From contig JAXMBZ010000006.1 in the NCBI GenBank assembly GCA_046349615.1, positions 1 through 64,000 of the forward strand: 64,000 nt of DNA, given 5' to 3'. The notes below the pieces were generated by a model. That model was not told the origin of the DNA and ran no database searches. It worked only from the letters and a program-made list of their open reading frames with translations. This DNA comes from JADJNY01 sp046349615 (GTDB lineage Bacteria; Planctomycetota; UBA1135; GCA-002686595). Position numbers and translations under genes: made by a program. Shown here piece by piece: positions 1 to 8,123 of this stretch. The first letter of the stretch is position 1. The number at the start of each line of letters is the position of its first letter.

Positions 1-1289
1 CCGGCGTGCTTCGAGCTCGACAGCTTGAGGTTCGGGTTCGTCGCGACCTTGGGCTCGGCCGGACACGTGAGCGCGACCTCGGCCTCGACGGGCTCGACGA
101 CCTCGATCTCCGCGGGCATCACGGGCAGTTTCTGCCGCTCGAGCACGCTCTCCGTCCGACGCGGATAGCTGCCGAGCACCTTGAGGTGGTTCGTGTGCTC
201 GCGCAGCGCGGAGAGCGCCGCCTCGACGCGCGCGTCGGACACGTGGCCCTCGAAGTCGACGTAGAAGACGTACTCCCACGGCGTCGCGGGCTGCGGCCGG
301 CTCTCGAGCTTCGTCAGGCTGATGCCCTGGTCGTTGAAGGCGGCGAGGCACTGGAGCAGCGCTCCGCGGCGGTGGTTCACGGCGAAGACGAGCGACGTCT
401 TCGCGGGGCGGCGCGGATCGACCTTCTCGACCGAGCGTCCGATCAAGAGGAAGCGCGTGAGGTTGACGCGCTCGTCCGCGATGCCGCGCGTGATCACGGC
501 GAGACCGTACTGCCGCGCGGCCTCTTCCGACGCGATCGCGGCGACGCGCGCGTCCTGTTCGATCGCGATCGACTCCGCGGCGCCGGCCGTGTCGTGCCAG
601 CTCTCCGCGCGCACGCCGACGAGGCCGTCGAGGAAGCGCTGGCACTGCTGGAGGGCGACCGGGTGGCTGCGGATCGTGCGCACCTGCTCGAGCACGGTGC
701 CCGACACGCCGACGAGGCAGTGCTCGACCGGCCACACTTCCTCGCCGACGATGACGACGTTGCGCTTCGCGAGCAGGTCGTACACCTCGTTGATGCTGCC
801 CGCGATCGTGTTCTCGATCGGGAGGAGCGCGTACTCGACTTCGCCGCCTTCGAGCGCGTCGATCGCGGCGACGAAGCTCTTCTTGCCGAGACGCTCGATG
901 CGCGCGACGTCGCGCGACGCGAACACCTTCGTGATCGTGAGGTCGCTGTAGCACGCCGGCACGCCCTGGTAGGCGACGCGCACGGCCTTCGCGGTCCCGG
1001 CCGCGCCGGCGGCTGCTTCGAGGAAGCGCTCCTGATCGCGACGCGACCAGTTCAGGATCTCGCGCAGCACGCGGCCGGCGAAGTAGCCCGAAAGGCCGAG
1101 CTTCTCGGCCTCGCGCGTCCACGTCTCGAGCACGGCGCGCTCGCGCTCCTCGTCGACGAACGGAGCGTCGGGGTTCGCGCCCTTGTGCGAGCCGATCGCG
1201 CGCACGGCCTGCATGCGCTCGGCGAGCAGGCGCAGGAATTCACGGTCGAGGCGGTCGATCTCGGCGCGGGAGCGGAGGAGCGGATCCAT
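1..1289 (-). CDS. pheA: Bifunctional chorismate mutase/prephenate dehydratase (partial, runs off left edge)
   Basis: This enzyme converts chorismate to prephenate and then to phenylpyruvate, committing carbon to phenylalanine. From the ATG at 1289 the frame is open to the window edge (429 codons seen). Residues 1-85 form a chorismate mutase helical domain (RAEIDRLD near the start, then SHKG). Residues about 103-285 form the prephenate dehydratase domain with the catalytic TRF at 278-280. An ACT regulatory domain follows, with the Phe-binding ESRP motif. At least 45 further residues continue past the ACT domain without a stop, which is longer than usual and could be a tail or the start of another domain. 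No strong ribosome site is visible. Function is secure; the 3' end is not in view. Confidence 0.93.
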   Translation of the reverse strand, partial: MDPLLRSRAEIDRLDREFLRLLAERMQAVRAIGSHKGANPDAPFVDEERERAVLETWTREAEKLGLSGYFAGRVLREILNWSRRDQERFLEAAAGAAGTAKAVRVAYQGVPACYSDLTITKVFASRDVARIERLGKKSFVAAIDALEGGEVEYALLPIENTIAGSINEVYDLLAKRNVVIVGEEVWPVEHCLVGVSGTVLEQVRTIRSHPVALQQCQRFLDGLVGVRAESWHDTAGAAESIAIEQDARVAAIASEEAARQYGLAVITRGIADERVNLTRFLLIGRSVEKVDPRRPAKTSLVFAVNHRRGALLQCLAAFNDQGISLTKLESRPQPATPWEYVFYVDFEGHVSDARVEAALSALREHTNHLKVLGSYPRRTESVLERQKLPVMPAEIEVVEPVEAEVALTCPAEPKVATNPNLKLSSSKHA

Positions 1290-1656
1290 GAGCGGTGCGG
1301 TCCGGCCTCCCTGGACGCGCGTGCACTCCGCGCGCCTCCCGTGCGGCGGAAGGCGTGGAGCGGAGAGGTCCTCGGGGCAGCGACCACCACTAGCCGCTGC
1401 CCCGGGACGATGGGAAGGGAGTTGCCAACGAAATCTACCCCGCGTTTCGGGCGCGCGAGGTCGAGCTCGGATTCGTTCGCTCGAGCGCGGATCGACCAGG
1501 AAAGTCCTTCCGGGGCGCGGAGCTCGGCACCCGCGCGCACGACGCGTCGCGGCGAGCCGCTCTCGCTCGCACGACCCGACGCCGCGAGCGCGGCTCACGC
1601 GCGCAACCGGACGCGCGAGCCGCGGTCACCCGCGCGGTGCGATGCGCGAGCGGAGT
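1290..1656. other. Intergenic region upstream of pheA
   Basis: No credible gene is seen here; the open frames on both strands are GC-driven and low in complexity. The only clear structure is the inverted repeat at 1374-1403. The region separates the dnaJ-like gene (stop at 1657) from pheA (start at 1289), both on the minus strand, so it probably carries the pheA promoter and leader. Confidence 0.6.
1374..1403 (-). promoter_or_regulatory. Hairpin in the pheA leader
   Basis: A perfect 9-bp inverted repeat (GGGGCAGCG / CGCTGCCCC) with a 12-base loop lies 85-115 bases upstream of the pheA start. There is no T-run next to it. It could be an attenuator, the terminator of the upstream dnaJ-like gene, or a protein-binding palindrome; the sequence does not decide between these. 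Confidence 0.35.
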
Positions 1657-2604
1657 TCACCCGCGCGGCGCGAAGCGCGTCACGCGCGCGAGCTCGCTCC
1701 ACGCACGCCGCTCGTCGGCGGAGAGCTCCTTCGGCAACACGATGGAGAGCTCGACGAGCAGGTCGCCGCGCGCGCCGTCCTCTCGCGGAAGCCCTTGTCC
1801 CCGCAGGCGCAGTCGGCGTCCGCTCGACGAACCCGCGGGCACCGCGAGTTCCGCCGACCCGCCGCCGGGGAGCGCGAGCGGCACCCGCGCACCGAGCGCG
1901 GCCTCGTGCGCGGCGACGTCGAGGCGCGTGACGAGGTCGTCGCCGTCGCGCGCGACGCCGGTGCCGAGCTCGACGTCGAGGCGCACGCGGAAGGTCCGCG
2001 CGCGCGCGTTCGAGCGTCGTGCACGCGCGCCCTCGACGCGGGCACCCTTCGCTTCGGCCTCGAGCGCGAGCACGGCGTCGGGCGGCGTCCCCGCGGGGAC
2101 GTGGAGCACGCCGGTGAATCGGCCTTCGCCGCCGAGTTCGAACTCGACGCGCACGTCGCCGCCGCGGACGAGCGTTTCCGGCGCGACGCGCGCGTGCAGC
2201 GTGGTGAACGGCGCCTCGCTCGGTAGCCCTTCGTCGACGATGCCCGAGAAGTCGAAGCGCGCTCCCTCCGCGTCGAAGAACGCGCGGAAGAAGTCGGAGA
2301 AGCCCTCGAACGGCGCTCCGTCGTGCGCGCGACGCGAACGCGCGAAGCCCGCGTCGCCCGCCGGCGGTTCGATCTCGTCGCCGTCGCGCCAACGCACGCC
2401 GAGGCGGTCGTAGCGCGCGCGCTGCGCGGGATCGGAGAGCACCTCGTACGCCTCGGCGATCTCCTGGAAGCGCTTCGTCGCGTCCGGGCTCTTGTCGACG
2501 TCGGGGTGGTGCTTGCGCGCCATCGAGCGGTACGCCTTGCGCACTTCGTCCGCCGTCGCGCCGCGCGCGAGCCCGAGCACGGCGTAGTAGTCCTTGTACT
2601 TCAC
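1657..2604 (-). CDS. DnaJ/CbpA-type J-domain co-chaperone
   Basis: This is an Hsp40 co-chaperone that would stimulate DnaK ATPase and deliver substrates. The chosen start is the GTG at 2604, giving 315 residues that open with the J domain (KDYYAVLGL), with a GAGGG ribosome site just upstream. The J domain spans about residues 1-70 and contains the HPD motif (HHPDVD). A Phe-rich linker (FSDFFRAFFD) follows, then two DnaJ C-terminal beta domains. The CxxCxGxG zinc-finger repeats of true DnaJ are absent, so this is the CbpA-like class. It is divergent from the hsp20 gene at 2892, and the two may share heat-shock control. No CIRCE element is visible between them. Confidence 0.9.
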   Translation of the reverse strand: MKYKDYYAVLGLARGATADEVRKAYRSMARKHHPDVDKSPDATKRFQEIAEAYEVLSDPAQRARYDRLGVRWRDGDEIEPPAGDAGFARSRRAHDGAPFEGFSDFFRAFFDAEGARFDFSGIVDEGLPSEAPFTTLHARVAPETLVRGGDVRVEFELGGEGRFTGVLHVPAGTPPDAVLALEAEAKGARVEGARARRSNARARTFRVRLDVELGTGVARDGDDLVTRLDVAAHEAALGARVPLALPGGGSAELAVPAGSSSGRRLRLRGQGLPREDGARGDLLVELSIVLPKELSADERRAWSELARVTRFAPRG

Positions 2605-2891
2605 GCGGGAGCCCTCGTTTCGAAGCGCGCCGATCGACAAGCGGCGTGCCGTCGAACGGGAGGAGCGCGTCGTCCCTCCCAGTCCGCGCGCGCGCCCCGC
2701 CGGCACGCGGTCCCGCGGCTCCTGCGCGCCCCGCGCACGACCCGAGCTGCCACTCGGACACGCGCGGCTGTCACCACGGCAGGAAATCGGCGGCGGAGCG
2801 CGCGTCTCGCCGCGTTCGACGCGTGGCACGCACGTTGGATGAGCGGCGCGAACCACGCGGCGAAAGGCCGCACGACGAAGGAAACCCGACC

Positions 2892-3374
2892 ATGCGCAAC
2901 ATGCTCCCTTGGAAGCGGAACGGCGGCGCCGGCTCCGCGTGTGAACTCCCGACTGGAACCCGCCTCGCGCACGACCCGCTCGAGGCGTTCTTCACCGACG
3001 CCGACCGTTGGTTCGCGCAAGGCTGGCCGACGCCCGCGGCGGCGCGCGTTTCGCCGCGGATGGACGTGATCGACGCCGGTCACGAGTACCGAGTCACGCT
3101 CGAGCTCCCCGGCGTCGACGAGAAGGACGTCGAACTCTCGATCGACGGTTCGACGTTGATCGTGAAGGGCGAGAAGCACGCGACCGCGCGCGCCGAGAAC
3201 GAAGGCGTGCTCCACGCGGAACGGACGCACGGCGCCTTCCAGCGCGCGCTCGAGCTCCCCGTCGAGATCGACGCGAACGCCGTGCAGGCGCGGCTCGAGC
3301 ACGGGCTGCTCGTGATCTCGCTCCCGAAGAGCGAGAAGGCGAAGCCGCGCAAGATCGAGGTGAAGCGCGGCTGA
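2892..3374 (+). CDS. Hsp20/alpha-crystallin family small heat-shock protein
   Basis: This ATP-independent holdase (160 residues) binds unfolding proteins. The ATG at 2892 follows a GAAGGA ribosome site; longer in-frame extensions are low-complexity and were rejected. The alpha-crystallin domain covers about residues 55-150, from MDVIDAGHEYRV through LPGVDEKDVEL to the GLLVISLPK strand that holds the I/V-x-I/V-like core. The C-terminal tail is short and basic. The gene is divergent from the J-domain gene upstream and convergent with hisS downstream, with a hairpin between the convergent ends. Confidence 0.93.
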   Translation: MRNMLPWKRNGGAGSACELPTGTRLAHDPLEAFFTDADRWFAQGWPTPAAARVSPRMDVIDAGHEYRVTLELPGVDEKDVELSIDGSTLIVKGEKHATARAENEGVLHAERTHGAFQRALELPVEIDANAVQARLEHGLLVISLPKSEKAKPRKIEVKRG

Positions 3375-3388
3375 CGCGCGGAGCCTGC

Positions 3389-3441
3389 CGAAACACGACG
3401 CGCAGCCGAGGCTCGCTGCCCTGCTGCGCGTCGAGGTTTCG
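3389..3441. terminator. Candidate bidirectional terminator between hsp20 and hisS
   Basis: The 10-bp perfect stem CGACGCGCAG/CTGCGCGTCG is extended by an outer CGAAAC/GTTTCG pairing across a small internal loop. It lies 15 bases after the hsp20 stop and 62 bases beyond the hisS stop on the other strand. The outer arm supplies a short T-rich 3' side on each strand, but there is no long U-tract. Confidence 0.45.
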
Positions 3442-3502
3442 TCGTGGAGTCCGACCCGCGGTCGAGCGTCTCACTCTCGGCCGAGCCGCGCCCGCGCTTC
3501 CG

Positions 3503-4840
3503 CTACTCGCGGAAGGCCCCGAGCTCGCGCTCGAGCTCCGCGAGCGGCACGACGCGCGACGTCTGCGTCGCGAGTTCCTTCACCTGCACGGCCCCGTTCT
3601 TCCACTCCTCGTCGCCGAGCACGAGCGCGACGCGGAAGCCGCGCCGGTCCGCGTACTTGAGCTGCGCGCCGAGCTTCTTCGGCTCGGGGTAGAACTCGAC
3701 GCCGAAGCCCGCCGCGCGGAGGCGCCGACACAGCGCGAGGTAGTCGGGGAGCCGGCCCGCATCGAAGAACGGCACGAAGATCGGCGCCGACGAGCGCCGT
3801 TTCTCGACGAGCCCGAGTTCCTCCATCGCCGCGAGCAGTCGATCGAGTCCGAGCGACGCGCCGATCCCGGGCAAGCGCTCCTTCGTGTAGAGCTGCGCGA
3901 GGTTGTCGTACCGTCCGCCCGAGCACACCGAGCCGATGCCGGGCAGCGCGCCGAGCACGGTCTCGTACACGGTGCCCGTGTAGTAGTCGAGTCCGCGCGC
4001 GATCGAGAGGTCGATCGAGAGGCGCTCGGCCGCGATCCCCGCGCTCCGCGTCGTCGCGACGAGCGTCGCGAGCTCCGCGAGCCCCGCCTCCGCGCGCTCG
4101 CTCCCCTGCACGTGCGGACGGAGCGCTTCGAGCAGCGCGTCGTCCGTCGCGCCGGCGCCGAGGCTCTCGCGCAGGGACGCGAACGCGAGCACGCGCCGCG
4201 CTTGATCGGCCGTCGTGCCCGCCTCGCGCACGATCTCCTCGGCCACCTTGTCGGGGCCGATCTTGTCGAGCTTGTCGATCGCGCGCAGCACGGGCACGAG
4301 CTTGCCCGCGAGCTCGAGCCGCTCGAGCACGCCCGTCAGGAGCTTCCTGTTGTTGACGCGGATCCGGAAGTCGTCGAAGCCGATCGCGCGGAGCAGGTCG
4401 TGGATGACGAAGCCGACCTCGATGTCGGCCGCGAGGTGCTCGACCCCGATCGTGTCGAAGTCGCACTGCATGAACTCGCGATAGCGTCCGCGCTGCGTGT
4501 TCTCGCCGCGCCACACGCTCGCGATGTGGTAGCGCTTGAACGGCATCCCGAGTTCGTTCGAGTGCTGCGCGACGAAGCGCGCGAGCGGCACGGTCAGGTC
4601 GAAGCGCAGCGCGACGCGGCGTCCGCCATGGTCCTCGAACGCGTAGAGCTGCTTGTCGCTCTCCTCGCCGCCCTTGCCCGTGAGGATCTCCTCGTACTCG
4701 AGCGCGGGCGTGTCGATCGGGAGGAACCCGTAGGAGCGGTACACCTTGCGCGCGGTCTCCACGAGCCGCTCGCGCGGGATCATCTGCTCGGGGAGGTAGT
4801 CGCGGAAGCCCTTGAGTGTGCGCGGTTCGATCAACGCCAT
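3503..4840 (-). CDS. hisS: Histidyl-tRNA synthetase
   Basis: This class II aminoacyl-tRNA synthetase (445 residues) charges tRNA-His in the cytoplasm. It has the class II motifs and His-specific signatures: GFRDYLPEQM near the N-terminus, motif 2 with WRGENTQRGRYREF, the HisA-type LDYYTGTVYE, and a C-terminal anticodon-binding domain from about residue 345. Length is normal for the family. The ATG at 4840 has no Shine-Dalgarno sequence, but a TATCCT hexamer lies 9 bases upstream, so the gene probably has its own near-leaderless promoter although it follows the STT3-like gene by only 55 bases. Confidence 0.97.
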   Translation of the reverse strand: MALIEPRTLKGFRDYLPEQMIPRERLVETARKVYRSYGFLPIDTPALEYEEILTGKGGEESDKQLYAFEDHGGRRVALRFDLTVPLARFVAQHSNELGMPFKRYHIASVWRGENTQRGRYREFMQCDFDTIGVEHLAADIEVGFVIHDLLRAIGFDDFRIRVNNRKLLTGVLERLELAGKLVPVLRAIDKLDKIGPDKVAEEIVREAGTTADQARRVLAFASLRESLGAGATDDALLEALRPHVQGSERAEAGLAELATLVATTRSAGIAAERLSIDLSIARGLDYYTGTVYETVLGALPGIGSVCSGGRYDNLAQLYTKERLPGIGASLGLDRLLAAMEELGLVEKRRSSAPIFVPFFDAGRLPDYLALCRRLRAAGFGVEFYPEPKKLGAQLKYADRRGFRVALVLGDEEWKNGAVQVKELATQTSRVVPLAELERELGAFRE

Positions 4841-4849
4841 GGCGCGGAG

Positions 4850-4855
4850 AGGATA
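4850..4855 (-). promoter_or_regulatory. -10-like hexamer TATCCT before hisS
   Basis: TATCCT on the minus strand ends 9 bases before the hisS ATG, which lacks a Shine-Dalgarno sequence. This is the spacing expected for a near-leaderless transcript and recurs before other genes in this window. No convincing -35 box is visible. Confidence 0.5.
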
Positions 4856-4895
4856 GGCGAACGGATCGCCCGAGGCACGCGTCCGCGCACTCCGT

Positions 4896-6866
4896 TCAGC
4901 GCGCGCGCATCTGCGGGAGCTCGGGCGCGGGCGCGTCGTCCGCGAGCCGGTACACGGACACCGCGGCGCCCTCCGCCGCCCCGCCGCCCGGGAGTTCGAA
5001 CCGCACGTTCGCGTCCGAGCGCCACGCGAGGACGAGCCCGTCCTTCGCGCACGGATCGTCCGCGCCGCGCGCCGATGCGAGCCTCTCCAGAACGCTCCCC
5101 GTCCACGTCCGCTCCGCGAGCGCCTCCAGCAGCGGCGCGTCGAGCGCGTCGAGCGGGCTCACGACGACGTAGCGCGCTCCCGCGCCGCGCAGATAGCGCA
5201 CGAGGTGCGCGGGTTCGGGCGCGAGCAGCGCGCGCGCGGTCTCGCGGAGCCCGTCCGTCGAGCTCGCGGCGCCCTGCACGGTCGCCACGGCCGGACGGCG
5301 CGCGTGGAAGAGCACGACCGCGCCCCGCCGGGGTGTCGCGAGCACGCCCCACGACGGACGCGCGTCGGGGTCGTTCCACGCGGCGGGCGCCGCCGTCTCC
5401 GTGCGGATCCAGCGCAGCGCGCGCAGGAGTTCGACGCGCGCGACGCGCTCGTCACCCTCGATCGGCGCGGGCCGTGCGAGCGGCACGCCGGCGAGCAGCG
5501 CGAGCGCGGCGCCGCCGAACGCGACGCGCGCGCGTGCCGGAGCGAGCTCGCCCCATCGCGCGTCGATCGCGCGCGCGACGAGCAGCGCGACGGGGACGAC
5601 CGCGAGCCCAACGAAGCGCCGTTCGACGAGCGCGAGCCCGAGCGCCGCGAGCGTCGTGACGACGAGGAACGCCGCGACCGGATCGCGGCGCGACGTCCAC
5701 GCGGCGCGCGCGGCCCACGGAGCGAGGAGCGCGAGCGGCGAGAGCGCGAACGCCGCCCCCAGGAGCTCCCGCGCGCCGCCGCCGAACCACGGGCGCGCGC
5801 CGGCGTCGAGCGCGGTGACGAGCTCGCGGTGCTCGCTCCATCCGCGGCCGCGCGCGACGAGCGCCTCGAGCGCGCCCGGGAGCCCGTAGAGGATCACGAC
5901 GATGCACGCCGCCATCGCCGCGGCCTGGAAGAAGCGGCCGCCGCGGCTCGACGACAGCGCGAACGCGGCGAGGAACGGGATGCCCGCGAAGAGCGGGATG
6001 CGCAGCGCCGATTCCCACGCGGTCGCGAGCTGCGTCGCGCCGAGGCCGAGCTCCGGCGCGGCGCCGGGCGGGAGCTGGCCCGCGAACGCGGCGACGAACG
6101 CATACACGAGGCCGGCGCGCAGCACGTTGCGCCGCGCTTCCGCGTCCGCGCTCCAGGCACGCAACGCGAAGCCGACGGCTCCGCCGAGGAAGAGCAGCCC
6201 TCCGCCGAGGAAGCTCGCGCACACGAGCCCCATCGCCGCGCCCGCGAAGAGCGCGGAGAGCAGGCCGTCGAGCAGCGTCTCCGCACGCAAGGCGAGCGCC
6301 GTGGTCCACGCCGCGAACGCGAGCACGAGCGCGCTCCACGCCGTCGCGTCGAGCTTCCCCGCGGCGCCCGCGCCGATCGCCGCGGGTGCGAGCGCGACGA
6401 TCCCCGCCGCGACGAGCGCCGCGAGCTCGCGCCGCGGCCCGCCGCACACCGAACGCGCGGCCGCCCACGCGAGCAGGATCGTCGCGAGCCCGAGGAACGG
6501 CGAGATGCGCACGCCGATGCGCTCGAGCCGCGCCTCGTCGACGCCGCCTTCCGCCGGGTCGACGCCGCGTTCGGACAGGAAGCGCCCGGCGAACCCCGAG
6601 AGCAGCGTGTCGTACATCGGCAGCCACGGGCTCTCCGCGCCCCCGGGGTGGTTCAGGTACGGATCGCGCTCCGCCGCGCGCGGCAGGCGCAGCGCGAGTT
6701 CGGCCGCGCGCAGGTGGTAGCACGTGTCGGGATCGTCGAGCAGCCAGCGCGAGCGGATCCAACGACCTTCGTCCTCGCCGAGCTTCTGCGGCGACGCCTG
6801 CGCGAGGCGGAGCGCGAGGCCCAGGGCGACGAGGAGACCGAGCAGCGCGATCGGAAGCGTCTTCAC
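4896..6866 (-). CDS. STT3/PglB-like multi-pass membrane glycosyltransferase
   Basis: This 656-residue protein has an N-terminal signal-anchor helix and about ten further hydrophobic segments. The first external loop has the STT3-like DDPDTCYHLR signature, in which the acidic residues bind metal and lipid-linked sugar in oligosaccharyltransferases, followed by LNHPGG and PWLPMYD. A C-terminal soluble domain starts near residue 475. The canonical WWDYG acceptor motif of STT3/PglB is not seen; a Trp-Asn-Asp-Pro stretch sits in its place. It may glycosylate extracellular proteins or be a related GT-C enzyme with another acceptor. The start is a GTG with no clear ribosome site. It is upstream of hisS with no functional link apparent. 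Confidence 0.65.
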   Translation of the reverse strand: MKTLPIALLGLLVALGLALRLAQASPQKLGEDEGRWIRSRWLLDDPDTCYHLRAAELALRLPRAAERDPYLNHPGGAESPWLPMYDTLLSGFAGRFLSERGVDPAEGGVDEARLERIGVRISPFLGLATILLAWAAARSVCGGPRRELAALVAAGIVALAPAAIGAGAAGKLDATAWSALVLAFAAWTTALALRAETLLDGLLSALFAGAAMGLVCASFLGGGLLFLGGAVGFALRAWSADAEARRNVLRAGLVYAFVAAFAGQLPPGAAPELGLGATQLATAWESALRIPLFAGIPFLAAFALSSSRGGRFFQAAAMAACIVVILYGLPGALEALVARGRGWSEHRELVTALDAGARPWFGGGARELLGAAFALSPLALLAPWAARAAWTSRRDPVAAFLVVTTLAALGLALVERRFVGLAVVPVALLVARAIDARWGELAPARARVAFGGAALALLAGVPLARPAPIEGDERVARVELLRALRWIRTETAAPAAWNDPDARPSWGVLATPRRGAVVLFHARRPAVATVQGAASSTDGLRETARALLAPEPAHLVRYLRGAGARYVVVSPLDALDAPLLEALAERTWTGSVLERLASARGADDPCAKDGLVLAWRSDANVRFELPGGGAAEGAAVSVYRLADDAPAPELPQMRAR

Positions 6867-6885
6867 GTGCCCGCGTTCGAATCCG

Positions 6886-8121
6886 TCAACGCGTCGGGTA
6901 GGTCGAGAGAACGAAGGACTTCCACACGGCCTCGAACTCGAGCGGGCGCATGCCGTAGATCTCCTTCATCGCGTCGCCGGTCGAGACCTTGGCCTTGAGC
7001 TTCTTCGAGAGCTCGTAGAACTTCGCGCCGTCCTGATTGATCAAGTAGTCGACGTAGCTCATCGCGACGGCGTGCATCGGCAGCGTCAGCGTGTCGACGT
7101 TCTGCACGAACACCTCGGCGACGGGCGGGAACTTCCCTTCCGCGACCATCTTCCGCACCGCGAGCCGGAACTTGCCGCCCTTGAAGTCGACGTTCGAGTT
7201 CTGCTCCTGGTAGCAGTAGTTGTCGCAGATCCCCCAGTAGCGGTCCTCGAACCAGTGCGCGAGCCCCTCGTCCATCCAACCGCCCTTGATGTTGCCCATC
7301 CAGCCGGCGGGTGCCACGTTCGAGAGCAGGAGGTGCGTCACGCTGTGCACGAGGTTCCGGTGCAGCGCGTCGTCGTCCTTGAAGTTCTGCTTGTTGCCGC
7401 AGATCGTGTAGCGCGGCGTGCCGCCGAGCAGCTTCACGCCGCCCTTCGCGTTCTGCTCGCAGAGCGCGAGCCCGCACTGGTTGTGGTCCTCGGGCAGGTA
7501 CCACACGCAGATGTTCGGCTTGCCCGAGAACTGCTTGTCGGTGACCTGCAGGCGCGCGCAGAAGTCGGCGTAGAGCGACTCCATCCGCTTGAGGTAGAGG
7601 TGGAGCAGCTCGTGCCGCGTGAGGCGGCGCTTCTCGACCTTCATCTCCTCCATCTCCCACACGAGCACCATGTGGGTCGACTCGGCCTTGCGCACCTCGC
7701 GCTTCATCGCCTTGTCGATGTACTCGAGCGCGGTCTTGCGCGAGGCGACCTTCGCCTTGCGGTCGGCGAGGAACTTCTCCGCGACGGGGTCCTCGCAGTC
7801 CTTGCAGTCGACCCAGCCGACGCCGCCGCACGTCGGGCAGCCGGCGATCTCGCTGCAGTAGAGGACGTCGAGCTCCCACTCGCACTCGTTCGCCGGGTGC
7901 TCGGGACACGGCAGGCGGCCGAGGTCGTGGCACTTGATGCACTTCTGCGGCGCTTTCGGCGGCTCCTGCTGCGGCGCGTCGACGGTGCACGGATCCGAGC
8001 ACGAGACGGCGAGCGACACGGGCTCCGCTCCCCCGTACGCGGCGCGTCCGTCGGCGAAGGAAGCGAGCGCGAGGAAGACGAACGGTCGGAGGAGGGAACC
8101 GAGCTTCCTGCGCGCGTCCAT
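6886..8121 (-). CDS. Secreted zinc-ribbon protein with a degenerate gluzincin-like domain
   Basis: This 411-residue protein starts at the ATG at 8121, 2 bases after the ftcD stop, so it is probably cotranscribed with ftcD. It has a signal peptide (LLRPFVFLALASFADG) and then a Cys-rich region with CIKC and a DnaJ-like CPTCGGVGWVDCKDC ribbon (about residues 50-110) likely to bind zinc. Near residue 257 the motif HSVTH is followed about 20 residues later by DEGLAHWFE. This has the geometry of a gluzincin HExxH...E site, but the catalytic Glu is Ser. The protein is therefore probably a non-catalytic binding relative of the peptidase fold. I do not recognise a named family. Confidence 0.7.
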   Translation of the reverse strand: MDARRKLGSLLRPFVFLALASFADGRAAYGGAEPVSLAVSCSDPCTVDAPQQEPPKAPQKCIKCHDLGRLPCPEHPANECEWELDVLYCSEIAGCPTCGGVGWVDCKDCEDPVAEKFLADRKAKVASRKTALEYIDKAMKREVRKAESTHMVLVWEMEEMKVEKRRLTRHELLHLYLKRMESLYADFCARLQVTDKQFSGKPNICVWYLPEDHNQCGLALCEQNAKGGVKLLGGTPRYTICGNKQNFKDDDALHRNLVHSVTHLLLSNVAPAGWMGNIKGGWMDEGLAHWFEDRYWGICDNYCYQEQNSNVDFKGGKFRLAVRKMVAEGKFPPVAEVFVQNVDTLTLPMHAVAMSYVDYLINQDGAKFYELSKKLKAKVSTGDAMKEIYGMRPLEFEAVWKSFVLSTYPTR

Positions 8122-8123
8122 GT

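Noticed and set aside
6868..6890. GTTCGAATCC, resembling a tRNA T-loop
   Set aside because: The flanking bases do not form a T-stem and no anticodon or acceptor arm can be drawn around it.
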